Below are positions 38,901 through 49,522 of a DNA stretch of 64,000 bases, piece by piece. The DNA is taken from contig OZ021726.1 of NCBI GenBank assembly GCA_963978545.1, positions 53,055,959-53,119,958 of the forward strand, read 5' to 3'. This DNA is from Linyphia triangularis. Lineage: Eukaryota > Arthropoda > Arachnida > Araneae > Linyphiidae. The translations under genes and the position numbers were made by a program. The notes under the pieces are model-generated. The model saw only the letters and a list, made by a program, of their open reading frames with translations. It was not told where the DNA came from and did not search any database. The stretch's first letter is position 1. Each line of letters starts with the position of its first letter.

Positions 38901-41900
38901 TATTATAAATATTTTTCAACTGCAGAAAGAGAAAATAAAGGGGAAATAAATATGAAGGTTTTTTTTGTTTTGTTTTTATTAGGAGATCAGGATTTTTTTC
39001 TTCTATGGAAGTTTCTAAAATTTACAAAGAAAAAAAAAGGGGGGGGGGGGGAATAACAAATGTTCGTTAATTTCAAGAACTTTTCAAGAGCCCTGAAAAC
39101 TTAAAAAACTTCAAGGATCTTCAAGTTAAAAATAAGGAGTTTTCAAGTACTTTTCAAGGGCCCTTGGAGACATAAAGTAAAAATAAGAAGTTCTTAGGGG
39201 ACTTTCAAGGACCGTAAGAACCTTGTTTAAAAAGCTACATTTCACTGAAATTACTCTGCATTACTATAAAAAATTAAAAATGTTTAATGGTCAGATTATA
39301 GAAATACAACTGCTATCCATCAACTAGTAAAATATAGTATTAATACAGTCACAAAAAACATTAATTTAAAATAATGTTACATTTTTATTGGGATTGAAAA
39401 CTGCGTTAAGGCTAACAGATAACAAGAAGGGAGGGCTTAACTTTTAGATATTTTTAAGCAATTTCAATTTTGAAAAAACATAATATTAAAAACATAATCA
39501 TTTTTAAAGGATAATAAAGTTAATTAGTTTATGGTGTGGAGTCCTTTACAGAAAACAAAGTTATTGTAGCACCTCAGTGTGCTAAACATGCAACACAGAA
39601 ACTAGAATATTGCTTCAACCAATTCTTAAAAAGTAGTACCAGAGTTCATCCTAGGCGGTTTTCAAGGACTGGCGTGACCTGCCTGCTCCTTTTCTTTAAT
39701 AATAGCGCCCTTCCTGCCCTTTTTCAGAAAAAATCGCATCCTGCAAGAATTCGAAAAACTTTTGTTTTTTCCCCCAACAGTACGCAATATGTGGATCACC
39801 CCTACTGAAATCGCCTGTCACGCATGCCCATTCATCAGTGGCGGCTTGTGGGCAATAAAAGTGGGGGGGCCCAATGAAAAAAAAAACCTGGAGTTTGCGA
39901 AGTAATATATATATATATTGAACCATAGTACGTATAATTTGATCTCTTCCAAAAGTTACAACAGTTTACAATTCTATATATAGTACATTAAACTAAAAGG
40001 CCAGTTTAAAAATTGGTTGCATGTGAATTAAATTTGCTTTAATTAAAAAACCTTAGAAAAATAAAAATGAAGTATGAGTGAATAAAACAAAGAGTAAAAC
40101 ATCAACATTTTATTAACTATAAGAGAACATTTTATTTTGAACCTCATTGTTAAATAAGGAAAATATCTATATCGAGTAATTTAAAATTGTTTAAGACTGT
40201 TTAGCAAAAGTTACCAACATTATTAAAAAGTTTTCTAAGTAGGTTATACAATAAAATTTCAATTCATCAAAAGGCGTCGATCTTTGCTTAGCGCAAAGTC
40301 ATCAACAATTTTGTTTATGTCCAATTCAGTTTTTCGATGTATAGAACTGCCAAAAAATTTAAACGGTTTTGGCCAATAGTGTTTCTTAAATAACATTTTA
40401 AGAATTTTAAAGAAGAAAAGGCTCTTTCACTTGTTGAAGACATTGGAATAAACAACATAATTTTATAAAGTTCTGATATTAAAGGAAAAGCTGGAACTAA
40501 GTCTCTTAAACATAAAAAACTTAAGCGATCAGAAAAATTCAAACTATTTGATTCAGAATTCTTTATCATTCTATTAAACATATTTAACTCGCACTATAAC
40601 TTATTAAAATCCATATTGTAAGTTTTAGAAACAAGCATAATACTATCATCAAATTTTCAACATCCCACATCATTTTATGCACAGTAAAGCTGATAGGGTC
40701 AGATTTTTTTAGTACTTTTAGCTAGCACTGTAGGAACTTGAAACTACCTAATTATAAGGTCCTTAATGACTTAAGCAATGCTTTAAAATTCTGTTTGACA
40801 TTATAATAGTAAATTAAAATACAAAATTTCGTTAAGCTGTAGGTCCCGGCCTGATTAGCTGTCATTGGACATAAAAATAGGTCGTTGAGCGTACAAACCA
40901 ACTAAGCAAAATGCCAATTACATAAAATATGTGAAACTATAAAAACCGATATTGCTCAATCACTATTCTGTACAAAAGAAAAAGAAAATAAAGATTTACG
41001 AGTTACAAACTATACAAATCTAATAACTCGATTAAAAATTCTGCAGCACATGCACAGAAAATTTTTTTCGTTAAATATTACATGAATTTAAGAATTAAAA
41101 TACAAATCACATATACATGAAAGACAAAAAACTATTAAAAAAATGCTTGCTTACAACAGCAAATAAGTTTTAAAAGTAATTGTTGTATAAGTAATTGTTT
41201 TTAAAGTAATTGTTTAAAAGTATAAGTTGAAAAAAATATATCTCTATATATATAAGGCAAAGCCCTCACTCACTGACTCACTCATCACTAATTCTCCCAC
41301 TTCCCACATAGTCACAACTCTGAAATTCGGCACAAATATCAACAATGGTAAAAATAGAAAAAGTAAGCTATTCCGATCTTGATTAACCAACTTTAAGGGT
41401 CGAAAAGGGGTTAAACGTTCCAAACGAGGGACATTCGAATATCCTACTTCTCATTTCGTCACAACTCTAAAAATTGGTGTGAATATCAATAAAGACAAAC
41501 AAAGAAAAAGTAAGCTATTCCGATCTCGATTAACCCACTTTAAGGAGTGGAAAAGGGGTTAAACGTTCCAAACGAGGAATATTCGAATGTCCCACTTCCA
41601 ACAAGGCCACAATTTTGAAAATTGGCTTAAATACCAACAATTTTAAACATAGAAAAAAAAAAGCATGCTAATCCGATCTCGGTTAACCCACTTTAAGGGG
41701 TCGAAAAGGGGTTAAACGTTCCAAACGAGAGATATTCGAATGTACCACTTCCCACAACTTTGAAAATTGGTGCAAATGTCGACAAAGGCAAACATAGAAA
41801 AATTAAGCTATTCCGATCTCGATTAACCCACTTTAAGGGGTCGAAAAGGGGTTAAACGTTCCAAACGAGAAATAATCGAACGTCCTACTTTTCATTTCGT

Positions 41901-44900
41901 CACAACTCTAAAAATTGGTGCAAATATCAATAAAGACAAACGAAGAAAAACTAAGCTATTCCGATCTCGATTAACCCACTTTAAGGGGTGGGAAAAGGGT
42001 TAAACGTTCCAAACGAGGAATATTCGAATGTCCCACTTCCGACATGGCCACAATTTTGAAAATTGGCTTAAATGCCAACAATGTTAAACATAGAAAAAGC
42101 ATGCTAATCCGATCTCGGTTAACCCACTTTAAGGGGTCGAAAAGGGGTTAAACGTTCCAAACGAGAGATATTCGAATGTACCACTTCCCACAACTCTGAA
42201 TATTGGTACAAATGTCAACAATGGTAAACATAGAAAAAGTAAGCTATTCCGATCTCGATTAACCCACTTTAAGTGGTCAAAAAGGGGTTAAACGTTCCAA
42301 ACGAGCGATATATTCGAATGTCCTACTTCTCATATTTTCACAACTCTGAAAACTGGTGTGAATATCAATAAAGACAAACCCAAAAAAGTGAGCTATTCCG
42401 ATCTCGGGTGGATCAAGGAGTGGAAAAGGGGTTAAACGTTCCAAACGAGGAATATTCGAATGTACCACTTCCCATATGGTCACAACTCTAAAAATTGGTA
42501 AAAATATCAACAAAGACAAACACAGAAAAGTTAAGCTATTCCGATCTCGATTAACCCACTTAAGGTTTGCAAAAGGCGTTAAACGTTCCAAATTAGGGAT
42601 ATTCGAGTGTCCCACTTCCCATTTGGTCACAATTCGGAAAATTGGTACAAATATCAAAAAAGATTAAACAGAAAAAGTAAGCTATTCCATTCTCGATTAA
42701 CCATTTTTAAGGGGTTGAAAAGGATTTAAATGTTTCAAACGAGGGATATCCGAATGTTCCTCTTCCAATGTAGTCATATTTCTGATATTTGGTGCAAATG
42801 TTAAAAGGGTAAATGTTAAAAAAATAAGTCATTCGAATATCGATTAACGAATTTTTAAGGGATGAAAAGTCGACTCAATATTGAAACTATACGAGGATTA
42901 ACTTAATGTCTCAATTCCAATGCAGCTACTACTTTGAAATTTAGAACTAAGAGCAGACATTAACACAATAAACTATTCCAATTTACTATTCATAATTATA
43001 AATTTCGTTTAAAATGTCAACAAAAGAAAGTTCCTATTTTGATAAATCAATTTGTCGGGATCAAATGGGAGCAAACGTCTGAAGTGTAGAATAGATGAAT
43101 GTCTTTTGATCGCTAAAATGCTAATGGTAAAATTTCGTAGCGCAGCACGGGTATTCAGCTAGTATATATATATTTTAAAGTCATCAGTAATGCTACTAAT
43201 ATTTCAGTCCACCGATATTTTAATTATTAATTCATGCAAAATAAATTTGGTTTATATAACAGTTAATAAAATGTGACAAAACCTTTGAAAGTACAATATT
43301 TACAATTTTGCAAACAAAATTGAAGGTATTGTTATATTGACCAGTTCAACACTTTTAAATTGAATTACTTGATATTTTTTTAATAGTAAAATATATATTG
43401 TTGTATATTTTTTTGGCACAAGAGCCAAGGGAGAGTTATACTGCAACGGAATATTCTTCAATCAAAATTTTTTTCAGTACTATACATTTACTTATTTATT
43501 ACAGAATTTTTTCTAAAATTATATCCTCTCACTTTTATTTATACTACCCAATAAAAGGATAAATGTCGTTTCAGCCCAATTCTAGTAAAACCATTTATTT
43601 TTTATAAGAAATGCTTTGTTGTCTTTATAGAAACTCTTCTATTAATCGTATTGGAGAGTTACGTTAATGATTGCATACGATATCATATATCAGTGAGAGA
43701 GGTAGGACAAATCAACACTTCTGATTATTTGGGCGAAATTTAAATACTCAGTTATTTTTCGAGACAAAGAGTAGATATCAAAACAAAAACCTATTGTTGA
43801 CTCATACATTTTACTAAATAAAGAGTAAAATTTAAAACAAAAAACTTACTGATGTTATTTATTATTGTAAATTCTTTCGCAGTCGTACAAGTTGAAGACA
43901 CTAAAGATAAACGTCCGATCCCTGACTTCAAAGTAAGAATTGACCATTTCCTTGCAAATCCCAGGACCAGGAGGTGTCTTGGTAATTTGAAACTCATGTT
44001 ATGACAAAAAACCAGGATGTCACGTGAAAGGGAAGGAATGGCCCTCTTCACATTATAGAATTTTCTGTCTTATCTCTTTAGGTTTCAAATTCAAGGTCGT
44101 CCAAAGTAAGGGGACATTTTGTTCCCCCAAGCACAGTCTGGGGAAACTAACATCCTTTGAAGATGGCAAGTTAGAGTTTTAATCGGAATTGTGGGTTCTT
44201 ACAATATTCTGTGGAATTGCAATAATACTACAGTACGATTATTCAAGTTTTTTTTTTTTTTTAATTATGATTTAGGCTTTTATTTTTGTAATTTATTTAC
44301 GTGCGTTATTTTTTATATCAAATAAATTTTAAGGGGTATCCTAACGCTATTACAGTAAAACAAATTGGCATCTCATCAAGAGGAAGATTGCACAATGCTA
44401 TCTGATGTAAAAATTTTACTCACTCTTTTCGACCAGATTTGTAAAAAAATTTGAATAGTCAGTTACAGCTACATTGGAAATTACTTTCAAAGGAACACTT
44501 TCAGTTTTCAGAAACAAAAGGATTTTTCTTTAGAGTGAGGTCTCCTCTCTTTCCACAAGACAGACCCATAATCAAGGCAAGACCATCCTATTTTTTGTGT
44601 GAAATAAATTATTTACTTTCATTCAACTTATTTTTTTAAACACAGATGTGCATAAAGATATCGTAGTTGGGGATTTCAAATCCATTCTTTCAGCAATAAA
44701 TTCTAGTATGATTTACTTTATGAGCCTAGTAACAAAATAAAAAATATCGATGCGTAACATTAATATTGGGTCTTTGATCTAATGTGATTAACTTTTATTT
44801 CGGTTGGGGATCTCCTTATCCTAACCCTCGGCTACGAGCCTGCCTCCCACTCATAGATCAGAAAACCGTGTCAAAACACGAAACTCGGGAATTTTGTAAT

Positions 44901-47900
44901 TTGAGAACCACACAAGGGGTACAAACTCGCAGGATATTGCAGGTGGCGAAAATCAGTCCCCCCCCCGTCTTTTTTCCATTCCGTTTCTTCTACCGGGCAA
45001 AGAAAAAGAAGCTCGATCAGGTGACCTAAATATCCATCCATAAGGACATTTATTAGTTGAGTGAAAGTGGACAGTTTCAAGATTAAAAAACCAGTTAAAT
45101 CAGTATATTAACTAATAAATACAAAATTTATTTAAAAAAAAAAAAAAAAACATTTGTAAAAAGAAAAAAAGAGAGAGATAGAGAGGGAAACGACCAAAAA
45201 AAGTGAGGGGGCCCAGGCCCCCCCTGGCCCCCTGCACCAGCCGCCACTGCCATTCATGTTCCCAATATGTGGATCACCCCTACTGAAATCGCCTGTCACG
45301 CATGCCCATTCATGTTCAAACGCGCAACGTATAGATCAGGGACTGAAATCATTGAATAGATGCTCACATAACGTGCGTCGTTAGTAGGTGAATTGTAGGG
45401 GGCCGTCTTACAATTTCCCAAGTGCTCATTAGTGAATCCAGATGGCCATTTCGTATGTGTTTTGATTAAGCGTATTTCACTGGATATTTACCATGCCTCC
45501 TTCAAAATAGAAAAGAAAGGAATTTGAAAGGCTTGATTAACTTAGTTAAAGGTGTATAGCCATCAAATGTTTACACTAAGAATTTAAAGAGAATATTTCC
45601 GTTTGGACACGCGTAATTGCGATGCCCTCTTGTTAAATTTAGGGGGTGTTTTTAGTAATTTGCCTGTTAACAATTAATTTCTAAACATCCATTTTGTATT
45701 TAAAATTAAACATTACAGGAATGCAATCAAAATCCCGGATTATTTCCAATTTAAAAAAAATAAAACTTCTATTACAGCCTATACAACAGCGGCATGGACG
45801 GCAAAGAATTGCCGTTTTAACGCTGAATTTGATCCGATTCGGAAAATTAAAAAATGCACATACTTTAGGACATAGTCCAAGTTCTTTAGTTAGAAAACTT
45901 CTTGTGATTTCCCACAATGACTAATATTAAATTTGGAGAAACTCTATTCTTCGTCTGACAATGGCAAACCTAAGAAATAAAGTTTAAGGTTGATTTATTT
46001 AAACTTTAAAATTTTTTTTAAGAGGATACATAGTGAAAAGTTCTTATCTTAACATTCATTACATCAAAACATTCTTATCTTAATTTTAAAGTATTATAAA
46101 TTGATATTTTTTAAAAAATTAATATTTAATGAAAATTTTACTGTGTAGACGGTTCTTTAATTTTAATAATTTTCTCATTCCAGCAGAAGTAGGTTGGTTG
46201 GTTGTATTCAGATTATCTGGCGCCGTCAGCAACACAAGGGCTATAATGCGCCGAAACATTTCGTAATTTAACAAACCAACATACATTTACAAACACCCAT
46301 GCCTAATACGGGACTCGAACCCGCAACCTCGCGGTCTAGAAGCCAGCACGCTAACCACTATACCGTTTGGTCGGCCCAGCAGAAGTAGGACTGAAGCATT
46401 TTATCAGTATTTTGATATCTTTTGAGTTTCTGAGCAAGTCTTTTGCATTATTATTATTATTTTTTCAAACAATCGAAAATTTAAAATTATTTATTGTGGT
46501 GGAAAAGTAAAACAATATTGAAATTGTGGCAGAAAACCCGTATAAAACTTCTTGCAATTTGCTAGAAAAGTGTTCTCATAGACAGAAGTTGCTCTTTTTT
46601 GGAAAATAGCACCCTGCCCTTTTTCATTTCTAGGATGAACTCTGGTAGTACATATATCGTGATTTAAAGTACGGTATTATTTCCAATTTTACTTACATTA
46701 GATTGACTTGCTGCACTGAATGGGCCGAGGAAGAGACCAGGGATTATTTCCTAAGAAACACATATTTATTTTTCAATATAAATTTGACTACAATTACATA
46801 TATAGCTATTTATTACTAATAATAGCTAATAGATTTTATTCATACCTGCATTTCTTGCTTCATTGACAAGTTGCACAACTGGAGAAAAAAAAAATCAGTA
46901 TCAAATTATCTTTAGGAATTTGAGGGATATGTTATACACATATTTTTAAACAACAAATTTACCTTCATAAAAAATAACATAAATGTCAAACTAACCATTC
47001 ACTCAACCTGACCATCTGAGATTTTCATGAAACTTCCCCCTAACAAAATACATATTTTTTATCTCGGGTTTTTTTTCTGAAATTTTGAAAAATTAGGGTT
47101 TTTTTTTAATCATTTTACCAAATGATATAAATGAGAAAATATTTTTTATCATTGGGTTTTTAGAAAATTAATTTTTGAAAAATTAAAATTTTTTGAACTG
47201 TATTAAAGATATTTAACCTTGAATTTTCCAAGTTCTATTAAGCATACAAAATTGTTTTTGACACTTCTTTTTGAAGAGAATAACATAGAAGTTTTAATTT
47301 ATAACTTTTCATCTCAAGATGGAATTTTTTTTCTTGACATTTTGAATATATATATAAAATAGTAATAATGTTAAAAAGAACATGTATTTTTTCAGACCAC
47401 AAACTTTTCTTTTCCATAAAAAATAGTTAAGTTATATATTAAGTGACTTCTCTTCACAATGATAGACCAAACTATTCTGTAGGCCTCCTCTTCAACATTA
47501 ATATTTTACCAGCCAGTTTCTTGACCACATATAGTGGAGCTAGGACTATGGGAATACAATGATTTCGACACATCTAACAACTGGTGCAAACCTGTCCTAA
47601 GCTCGCTAGTTTAATCGAGCAACACAATAAAACGGTTGTTCCACTATCCTTGGCTGTGTTGTTGATAAACATGCTCCTTGTCTATTTTCATAGTGAATTA
47701 TAGCTATCAACTGCTTTTTTATTTTACACAACCCAACAAATGCCATTTAACACTACTGGCATTCTCAAAATGTGGTGAAAGACTATCTATTTCTCTTTGT
47801 AGATATAATTATACTACTAGTAAACATAAATACCATTTTATTGAAGTTAACACACGCTTTATTATCTTCCATAAATATAGTAGAACCTTTCTTGAGAAAT

Positions 47901-48656
47901 TAATAAAACATACATAAAATGTTCATTATATAACACTAATAGCATTTTTCATGTCTCACTAATTATCTATATAAAAGATAATTTCCCCTAATGGTTGTTT
48001 GAAATGGATATTTTCTGATGCTGTACAGTGGTAGAACATCAGATCGATAAGTCAAGGGGGAATGCCTCGTTGCAGGTTATCCAAGACAAACTGCCTTGTA
48101 TTTTGGACTTCAAAGGGAGGAAACTTCGAAAAGTTCTACCAAGCGGTCAGACTATCTGGGACAATCACAAAACACAAACTGCAGAACACAAACAGTACTA
48201 TATTCAGTTACCTTTGGCATGACAGTCAAGTATTCTGCAATGTAGCTAAGAATCCAAGGAAATTCACACAATGAATTTGCTTTATTAATGATACATGTAT
48301 TCAATAAAAACTTACATTATGCATAAAAGTTGTTTGCATTAACTAGAACTTTGATTCTGAAATATGACAATGTCATGCTTATGCATAAGCCTAATTGTAA
48401 CAGAGGAAAAATATATCAATACAAAATGTTCAGTATTTAAACAAATTCAAAATGTGTTTAACAGATTCAAGGTAGAATGACAAAAAGATAAATTCAAATA
48501 AAAGGGAACATATTATCATGTCAATGCATTGCAGCGATTCAATTTTGCAATACCACTATGAGTAAAAATACTTACTAAAGAATCTCCATTGGAAATTTTG
48601 GATCCAATATTTGTCTTAAAGTTAAAATTAGTAGTCTCAAGAGGAATCGAGTTCAT
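22204..48656 (-). CDS. STYX: STYX-like pseudophosphatase gene, 11 coding exons, complete CDS
   Basis: Seen: joining minus-strand segments 48656-48576, 46878-46846, 46750-46697, 34863-34766, 33717-33657, 32455-32419, 31124-31085, 30988-30938, 28806-28734, 28654-28591 and 22271-22204 gives 660 nt in one open frame, 219 codons plus TGA. Every internal junction has AG acceptor and GT donor, and phases agree throughout. Residues 127-134 read HGNSGISR, the dual-specificity phosphatase P-loop with Gly replacing the catalytic Cys, and residues 163-168 read NKRNCI followed by NP. Known of the family: STYX is a catalytically inactive dual-specificity phosphatase fold of about 220 aa that binds phospho-substrates; vertebrate STYX acts as a nuclear anchor for ERK1/2 and binds FBXW7. 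Inference: this is the orthologue. The match runs from the EMQEIIPGLFLGPFS segment (residues 36-50) to the basic GRLKRS tail. The first exon is the least certain part. UTRs and promoter are not defined. Confidence 0.93.
23770..24790 (+). repeat. dispersed repeat, copy B, in STYX intron 10
   Basis: Uninterrupted copy; homology to copy A covers 24212-24780. Upstream part 23795-24000 has several TGACGTA-like sites. Ends after GGACGTCACAGCTAAGCTAG and a low-complexity AAT/AAAT tail. Whether it is a retroposon is not resolved. Confidence 0.6.
25194..28068. mobile_element. DNA element in STYX intron 10 with internal duplication
   Basis: Perfect inverted ends CAGGGTGTCCACAG and CTGTGGACACCCTG; flush CTTTAG on both sides. 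Subterminal ATTCCCTGA repeats face inward on both sides. The interior 26200-27840 is less AT-rich than its surroundings and consists of two ~905-bp related halves. No open frame longer than ~100 codons. Confidence 0.78.
28591..28654 (-). CDS. STYX: STYX coding exon 10
   Basis: 64 nt encoding EYEPIYKAIRTHLCGHSSKV, then Thr197 and the first base of Gly198. The E-Y-E-x-I-Y motif follows the fold in STYX. Acceptor CTGTTTTAG, donor GTATTA. It is 79 bp from exon 9. Confidence 0.94.
28734..28806 (-). CDS. STYX: STYX coding exon 9
   Basis: 73 nt encoding DAFLLVQNKRNCINPSEEF and QQQLQ. The V-Q-x-x-R-x-C-I-N-P pattern is characteristic of STYX. Acceptor TTAATTTCAG, donor GTAAGT. Confidence 0.95.
29435..30761 (+). 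mobile_element. mariner element, inactive, in STYX intron 8
   Basis: 1327 bp between ~28-bp inverted repeats at 29435-29462 and 30734-30761, sharing GCATCC then A-AGTTTCCC, each flanked by TA (29433-29434, 30762-30763). Length, TIRs and TA duplication are typical of mariner. It lies antisense to STYX within intron 8. Confidence 0.93.
29596..30661 (+). pseudogene. mariner transposase, D34D type, broken
   Basis: Starts at ATG with an N-terminal helix-turn-helix segment (KQMVRRWCRQF near residue 50). Catalytic region: GDETW, HDNARPH and SPDLAPSDFH. Exactly 34 residues separate the last two catalytic aspartates, the mariner D,D34D signature. The reading frame shifts near 29765 and again near 29830. 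Two in-frame stops follow, TGA at 29963-29965 and TAG at 30122-30124. The last 177 codons (30128-30661) are open to TAG. It cannot make transposase, so the copy is dead or mobilised only in trans. Subfamily not assigned. Confidence 0.9.
30938..30988 (-). CDS. STYX: STYX coding exon 8
   Basis: 51 nt encoding (S)ATLVIAYVMETKVLPY plus two bases of Arg152, the helix after the P-loop. Acceptor CTATTCCAG, donor GTTTGT. The following intron contains an antisense mariner element. Confidence 0.94.
31085..31124 (-). CDS. STYX: STYX coding exon 7, degenerate P-loop
   Basis: 40 nt encoding GKVLVHGNSGISR plus two bases of Ser135. In active phosphatases His is followed by Cys; here it is Gly128, and the P-loop Arg134 is kept. 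This is the hallmark of STYX. Acceptor ATTCTTTTAG; the donor GTTGGG is weaker than the others. Confidence 0.95.
32419..32455 (-). CDS. STYX: STYX coding exon 6 (37 nt)
   Basis: Encodes VKCFIDNCFKVG plus the first base of Gly122, matching the helix before the P-loop. Acceptor TTGTGTTACAG, donor GTAATT. Confidence 0.9.
33657..33717 (-). CDS. STYX: STYX coding exon 5
   Basis: 61 nt; completes codon 89, then YIVINIGDSATSNIIPILPQ. Asp97 lies at the position of the family's D-loop aspartate. Acceptor TTCTTCTAG, donor GTAATA. Confidence 0.93.
34077..34731. mobile_element. hAT-like MITE in STYX intron 4
   Basis: 655 bp with ends CAGTGCTAGAAGTG and CACTTCTACCACTG, flanked by GGTAAACA and TGTAAACG (6 of 8 equal). 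Non-coding. Its right edge is 34 bp from the exon 4 donor. Confidence 0.7.
34766..34863 (-). CDS. STYX: STYX coding exon 4
   Basis: 98 nt encoding residues 57-88 plus two bases of codon 89. It contains AGITHIVCVRQELEASFIQP, the conserved central strand of STYX. The acceptor is TTTTGCAG, the donor GTAAGA. Confidence 0.95.
37214..37384 (+). mobile_element. tRNA-derived SINE, copy 4
   Basis: Plus-strand copy lacking about 10 bp of the head. TTACGGTTAGCGTG and GGTTCGAGTCCCG boxes. Duplication CCAGGACGGATCT at 37201-37213 and 37385-37397. Confidence 0.9.
37398..37513 (-). mobile_element. second tRNA-derived SINE or tRNA-like relic
   Basis: Minus strand GCCCACC...GGTTGGGC would pair as an acceptor stem (6 of 7), with TGTTTGATTAGCAC as A-box-like and GGATTCGAATCC as a B box/T arm. 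The anticodon arm does not fold well, so it is probably not a functional tRNA. It differs from the main SINE family and lies in opposite orientation, touching copy 4's target duplication. Confidence 0.5.
40259..40581 (-). pseudogene. hAT transposase C-terminal dimerisation domain, degraded
   Basis: The minus-strand frame 40581-40315 contains SSTSERAFSSLKFLKCYLRN and RLNFLAVLYIEK, the hallmark hAT C-terminal dimerisation motif also seen in ZMYM/P52rIPK-type domesticated proteins. A frameshift near 40320 leads into a second frame, ELDINKIVDDF to a TGA at 40261-40259, which looks like the natural C-terminus. The rest of the transposase was not recognised upstream. Confidence 0.8.
41241..43162 (+). 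mobile_element. non-autonomous Helitron carrying a ~135-bp tandem array
   Basis: Begins TCTCTATATATATAAGGC after an A and ends CACGGGTATTCAGCTAG before a T. The 3' end is nearly the same as that of 662-2008. The interior (about 41330-42760) is about ten units of ~105-145 bp with core TTCCGATCTCGATTAACCC and GGGGTTAAACGTTCCAAACG. It is nested in the hAT at 39836-45249. Confidence 0.82.
46194..46375 (-). mobile_element. tRNA-derived SINE, copy 3
   Basis: Same family; perfect 14-bp duplication CCAGCAGAAGTAGG at 46180-46193 and 46376-46389. B box GGTTCGAGTCCCG intact. Lies in STYX intron 3, about 320 bp from exon 3, same strand as the gene. Confidence 0.93.
46697..46750 (-). CDS. STYX: STYX coding exon 3
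   Basis: Encodes EIIPGLFLGPFSAASQSN (18 codons, phase 0 at both ends). The acceptor is TTTCTTAG and the donor GTAAGT. The PGLFLGP motif marks the first strand of dual-specificity phosphatase folds. An 11.8-kb transposon-rich intron follows. Confidence 0.93.
46846..46878 (-). CDS. STYX: STYX coding exon 2 (33 nt micro-exon)
   Basis: Encodes LCNLSMKQEMQ in phase 0. The acceptor is a T-rich tract ending CTCCAG; the donor is GTATGA. The MKQEMQ segment corresponds to the conserved M-R-x-E-M-Q stretch before the phosphatase fold of STYX. It is separated from exon 3 by a 95-bp intron. Confidence 0.88.
47970..48290. other. sequence island in STYX intron 1 of unknown nature
   Basis: More balanced base composition than the surrounding intron, with 64- and 70-codon overlapping plus-strand frames and a short minus-strand frame (FPPFEVQNTRQFVLDNLQRG). 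No family recognised. Possibly a transposon remnant. Confidence 0.25.
48576..48656 (-). CDS. STYX: STYX coding exon 1 (candidate start exon)
   Basis: 81 nt, 27 codons, starting MNSIPLETTNF and ending GDSL, followed on the minus strand by donor GTAAGT. Phase 0 fits exon 2. Chosen because it is the first minus-strand ATG upstream of exon 2 with an open frame into a consensus donor. The N-terminus of STYX is poorly conserved, so homology does not decide it. A different 5' exon is possible. Confidence 0.62.
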
Positions 48657-49522
48657 CACTAATTTGTTGACTTCGAAAAAAAAAAATACTTCCGATTTTG
48701 AACAAATGAACTCAATTTATGGTCAAAACGTAACACATTGCTGTCAAAAAACAGAACTGAGATCTTGAAGGGAATATATAATTTAGAAGCAGAAAACTTA
48801 GCCAAATTAATTTTAAAACATACATATAGAAGCTACCGATGCTACCTACACGACAGAAAATCAAACTTCGTAAACTTATGAGTTATTGCCACTTCTTAAA
48901 AAATATGACATTTCTAAAATTTAGCAGGATATAATTTAAGATTAACTTTTTAGGTCTTTAAATATAAAAATTTAATAATAAAATTGTAATTTATACTAGT
49001 ATGGGAAATCATTAAGGATTTTAATAAAAGAATAAATTATTGTTTTAATTAATAAAATGTACTCGGGTATATATCGATGATTGTGCACAGAAAATGTAAC
49101 TGTGTCTGCATTTCGAATGAGTTTCCATTTTGTTTTGATTTTTGAAATCGGCCACTGCCTTCTGTAATCTGTATTCCCAAATTGTAAGTTCTTATGATAT
49201 TTATTTCGAATATCTTTCAGTTACTGCATATTCATAAAAATGCCCTTTGGTTTTTGAACTGTGGTTTTCTCTGGAAAGTTGCTGTTGACTTTTTTTTTTA
49301 TTTAAAACTGCCAATTATATCGATTTTTTTATTAAAATTTTAATTGCAGAAATTCTGCTTAGTTTTATTTGCAAATATTCCGCCCCAAAATATTCAAATA
49401 TTCGGCATGCAAGTAGTGGTAGTACCATGTAGTATTTAAAATCTGTCAGCCTTTGGTTTAGTTTAATTCATATCTAAACTACTAGAGTGTTACTCTTCAA
49501 CAAACCGGGATCCATAATTTCT
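48657..49522. other. STYX upstream region
   Basis: About 870 bp 5' of the presumed start codon. It should hold the 5' UTR and promoter, but no TATA box, CpG-rich block or initiator can be singled out. AT-rich with no open frame of note. Confidence 0.3.

Larger units (their letters stand above)
35068..39225. mobile_element. DNA element in STYX intron 3
   Basis: Inverted ends CAGGGTTCATACAG and CCGTAAGAACCTTG; subterminal sequences on both sides repeat the CAAGGACTTT/ACTTTTCAAG theme in opposite orientation. Flanked by TTTAA on both sides. Contains SINE copies at 37214-37513. No transposase recognised; superfamily uncertain. Confidence 0.65.
39836..45249. mobile_element. hAT element with transposase remnant and nested Helitron
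   Basis: Termini CAGTGGCGGCTTGTGG and CACCAGCCGCCACTG; perfect 8-bp duplication CCATTCAT at 39828-39835 and 45250-45257. Encodes a hAT dimerisation domain on the minus strand (40259-40581) and contains the Helitron at 41241-43162. The right half (43640-45060) is homologous to 53850-54900. Confidence 0.9.
39640..46644. mobile_element. outer DNA element in STYX intron 3
   Basis: Inverted ends CAGAGTTCATCCTAG at 39640-39654 and CTAGGATGAACTCTG at 46630-46644, each flanked by GTAGTAC (39633-39639, 46645-46651). Sequence near 45264-45890 is related to 55440-55870, so this is a dispersed family. It has been enlarged by a hAT (39836-45249) and a SINE (46194-46375). Ends 52 bp from STYX exon 3. Confidence 0.65.

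Noticed and set aside
42277..42657. 126-codon minus-strand open frame with internal repeats
   Set aside because: It is the ~135-bp Helitron tandem unit read through; the repeated peptide mirrors the DNA repeat and sits on the wrong strand for any known protein.
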